Assembly: GCA_035306065.1 (NCBI GenBank)
Contig: DATGOL010000099.1
Coordinates: 1-6,069, forward strand
DNA length: 6,069 nt
DNA from: JBBQHX01 sp035306065
GTDB taxonomy: Bacteria; Gemmatimonadota; Gemmatimonadetes; Gemmatimonadales; Gemmatimonadaceae
Direction: 5' to 3'
Shown: positions 5,545-6,069 of the stretch, in pieces
Position numbering within the stretch: the stretch's first letter is position 1
Layout: each line of letters opens with the position of its first letter
Position numbers and translations under genes: made by a program
The notes under the pieces: model-generated
What the model saw: only the letters and a program-made list of their open reading frames with translations
Databases searched by the model: none
What the model was told of the DNA's origin: nothing

Positions 5545-6069
5545 TCACCGTCCTTCCCCCCACTCCAGCACCTCCACCCGCACCGGCGTCCAGCCCGCGC
5601 GAATGAACCCCAGCGCGTCTGCAGCCCTCCGCGAAAGGTCTATGATCCGGTTGCGAGCCTTCGCCCGCTCGCCGAACGGCCCGCGATCGGTGATGCGCAC
5701 GGTAACACTGCGGTCGTTTCGCAGGTTCGTCACGCGAACCACGGTGCCGAAGGGGAACTCGCGGTGCGCCGCCGTCATCTGGTTCTGGCGGAAGATTGTG
5801 CCGCTGGCGGTCCTGCGGCCGTCGAAGTAATCGGCGTAGAAGGTGGCTTCGCCCTCCACCTCGTGGAGCACGAGCGGGTTGCTTTCGGTTGCCAGGTCCA
5901 TGGCAGCGGTGTGGTCCGGCGGGTCCGGACGGTCCAGCTCCACGGCAGGCCGGTTCGCGGGCGAGGCCGCCGCAGGCGACTCGGCCGACACGGGCACCGT
6001 CTCCACGGGGCGCGCTCCGCCGGACGCACACGCGGTGAGGGCGAGCAGGGACAGCGCGAAAAGCGCGAG
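5545..6069 (-). CDS. rlpA: RlpA-like lipoprotein, double-psi beta-barrel (5' end outside window)
   Basis: RlpA proteins are outer-membrane lipoproteins that act on peptidoglycan, some as lytic transglycosylases at the septum. The frame is open to the right edge and reads LALFALSLLALTACASGG, a lipoprotein signal with lipobox LTAC and the lipidated Cys at codon 6028-6030. The true start therefore lies only a few codons beyond the window, and the GTG at 6004-6006 is internal. A Pro/Ala-rich linker follows, then the domain (visible residues 72-168): GEATFYADYF, GRRTASG, TAAHREFPFGT, VRITDRGPFG and RNRIIDLSRRAA, all typical. His102, Asp128 and Asp144 are present. Thr91 occupies the place of the Glu in the usual SGExF, so enzyme activity is uncertain. 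The protein ends just after the domain and has no SPOR domain. The next gene starts 102 bp downstream behind its own regulatory sites. Confidence 0.9.
   Translation of the reverse strand, partial: LALFALSLLALTACASGGARPVETVPVSAESPAAASPANRPAVELDRPDPPDHTAAMDLATESNPLVLHEVEGEATFYADYFDGRRTASGTIFRQNQMTAAHREFPFGTVVRVTNLRNDRSVTVRITDRGPFGERAKARNRIIDLSRRAADALGFIRAGWTPVRVEVLEWGEGR

Noticed and set aside
5510..5830. Plus-strand open frame of 106 codons with AAGGA five bases before its ATG
   Set aside because: The ribosome-like site is part of palindrome 2, and it would lie upstream of the transcription start of the only nearby plus-strand promoter. The product is an Arg/Ser-rich antisense reading of rlpA.

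Overview
The window is GC-rich DNA carrying three confidently identified genes, all on the minus strand, so transcription runs from high to low coordinates. In that order they are: an RlpA-like outer-membrane lipoprotein whose 5' end is cut by the right edge, an AAA+ ATPase of the AAA_14/DUF4143 type, and a large TonB-dependent receptor-like outer-membrane protein with an N-terminal carboxypeptidase-regulatory-like domain. An outer membrane is certain from the TonB-type barrel and the lipoprotein. The receptor's architecture (regulatory-like domain, plug, Oar-like barrel with a DxNGDGxxND loop) and the high GC fit Gemmatimonadota, Acidobacteriota or a similar soil-type Gram-negative phylum. 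This assignment is an inference from protein style, not from a marker gene.

Layout. Positions 1-38 may be the last codons of a plus-strand gene converging on the receptor. Positions 39-301 show no gene but hold one copy of a degenerate dispersed repeat. The receptor fills 302-3976. A 146-bp spacer (3977-4122) holds a second copy of the same repeat in the same orientation. The ATPase fills 4123-5442. A short, strikingly AT-rich spacer (5443-5544) separates it from rlpA (5545 to the edge).

The most interesting part is the 5443-5544 spacer. It holds three copies of a 19-bp dyad (TATCCTTATGGAAAGGATA type) at 33- and 32-bp intervals, close to three helical turns each. The third copy differs by a compensatory pair change that keeps the symmetry. 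The copies overlap a plausible promoter for the ATPase, and copy 1 overlaps its probable Shine-Dalgarno sequence. This looks like a multi-site operator, possibly autoregulatory, because the ATPase itself appears to contain a winged-helix segment.

Other points: the receptor carries about 160 residues after its apparent last barrel strand, with three LTxxQ motifs reminiscent of CpxP/Spy proteins, and then ends in a second candidate beta-signal. The RlpA domain has Thr where the proposed catalytic Glu of lytic-transglycosylase RlpA proteins normally sits. The three genes do not form an obvious pathway. RlpA and the receptor both belong to the cell envelope, while the ATPase looks like an independently regulated, possibly acquired, unit between them.
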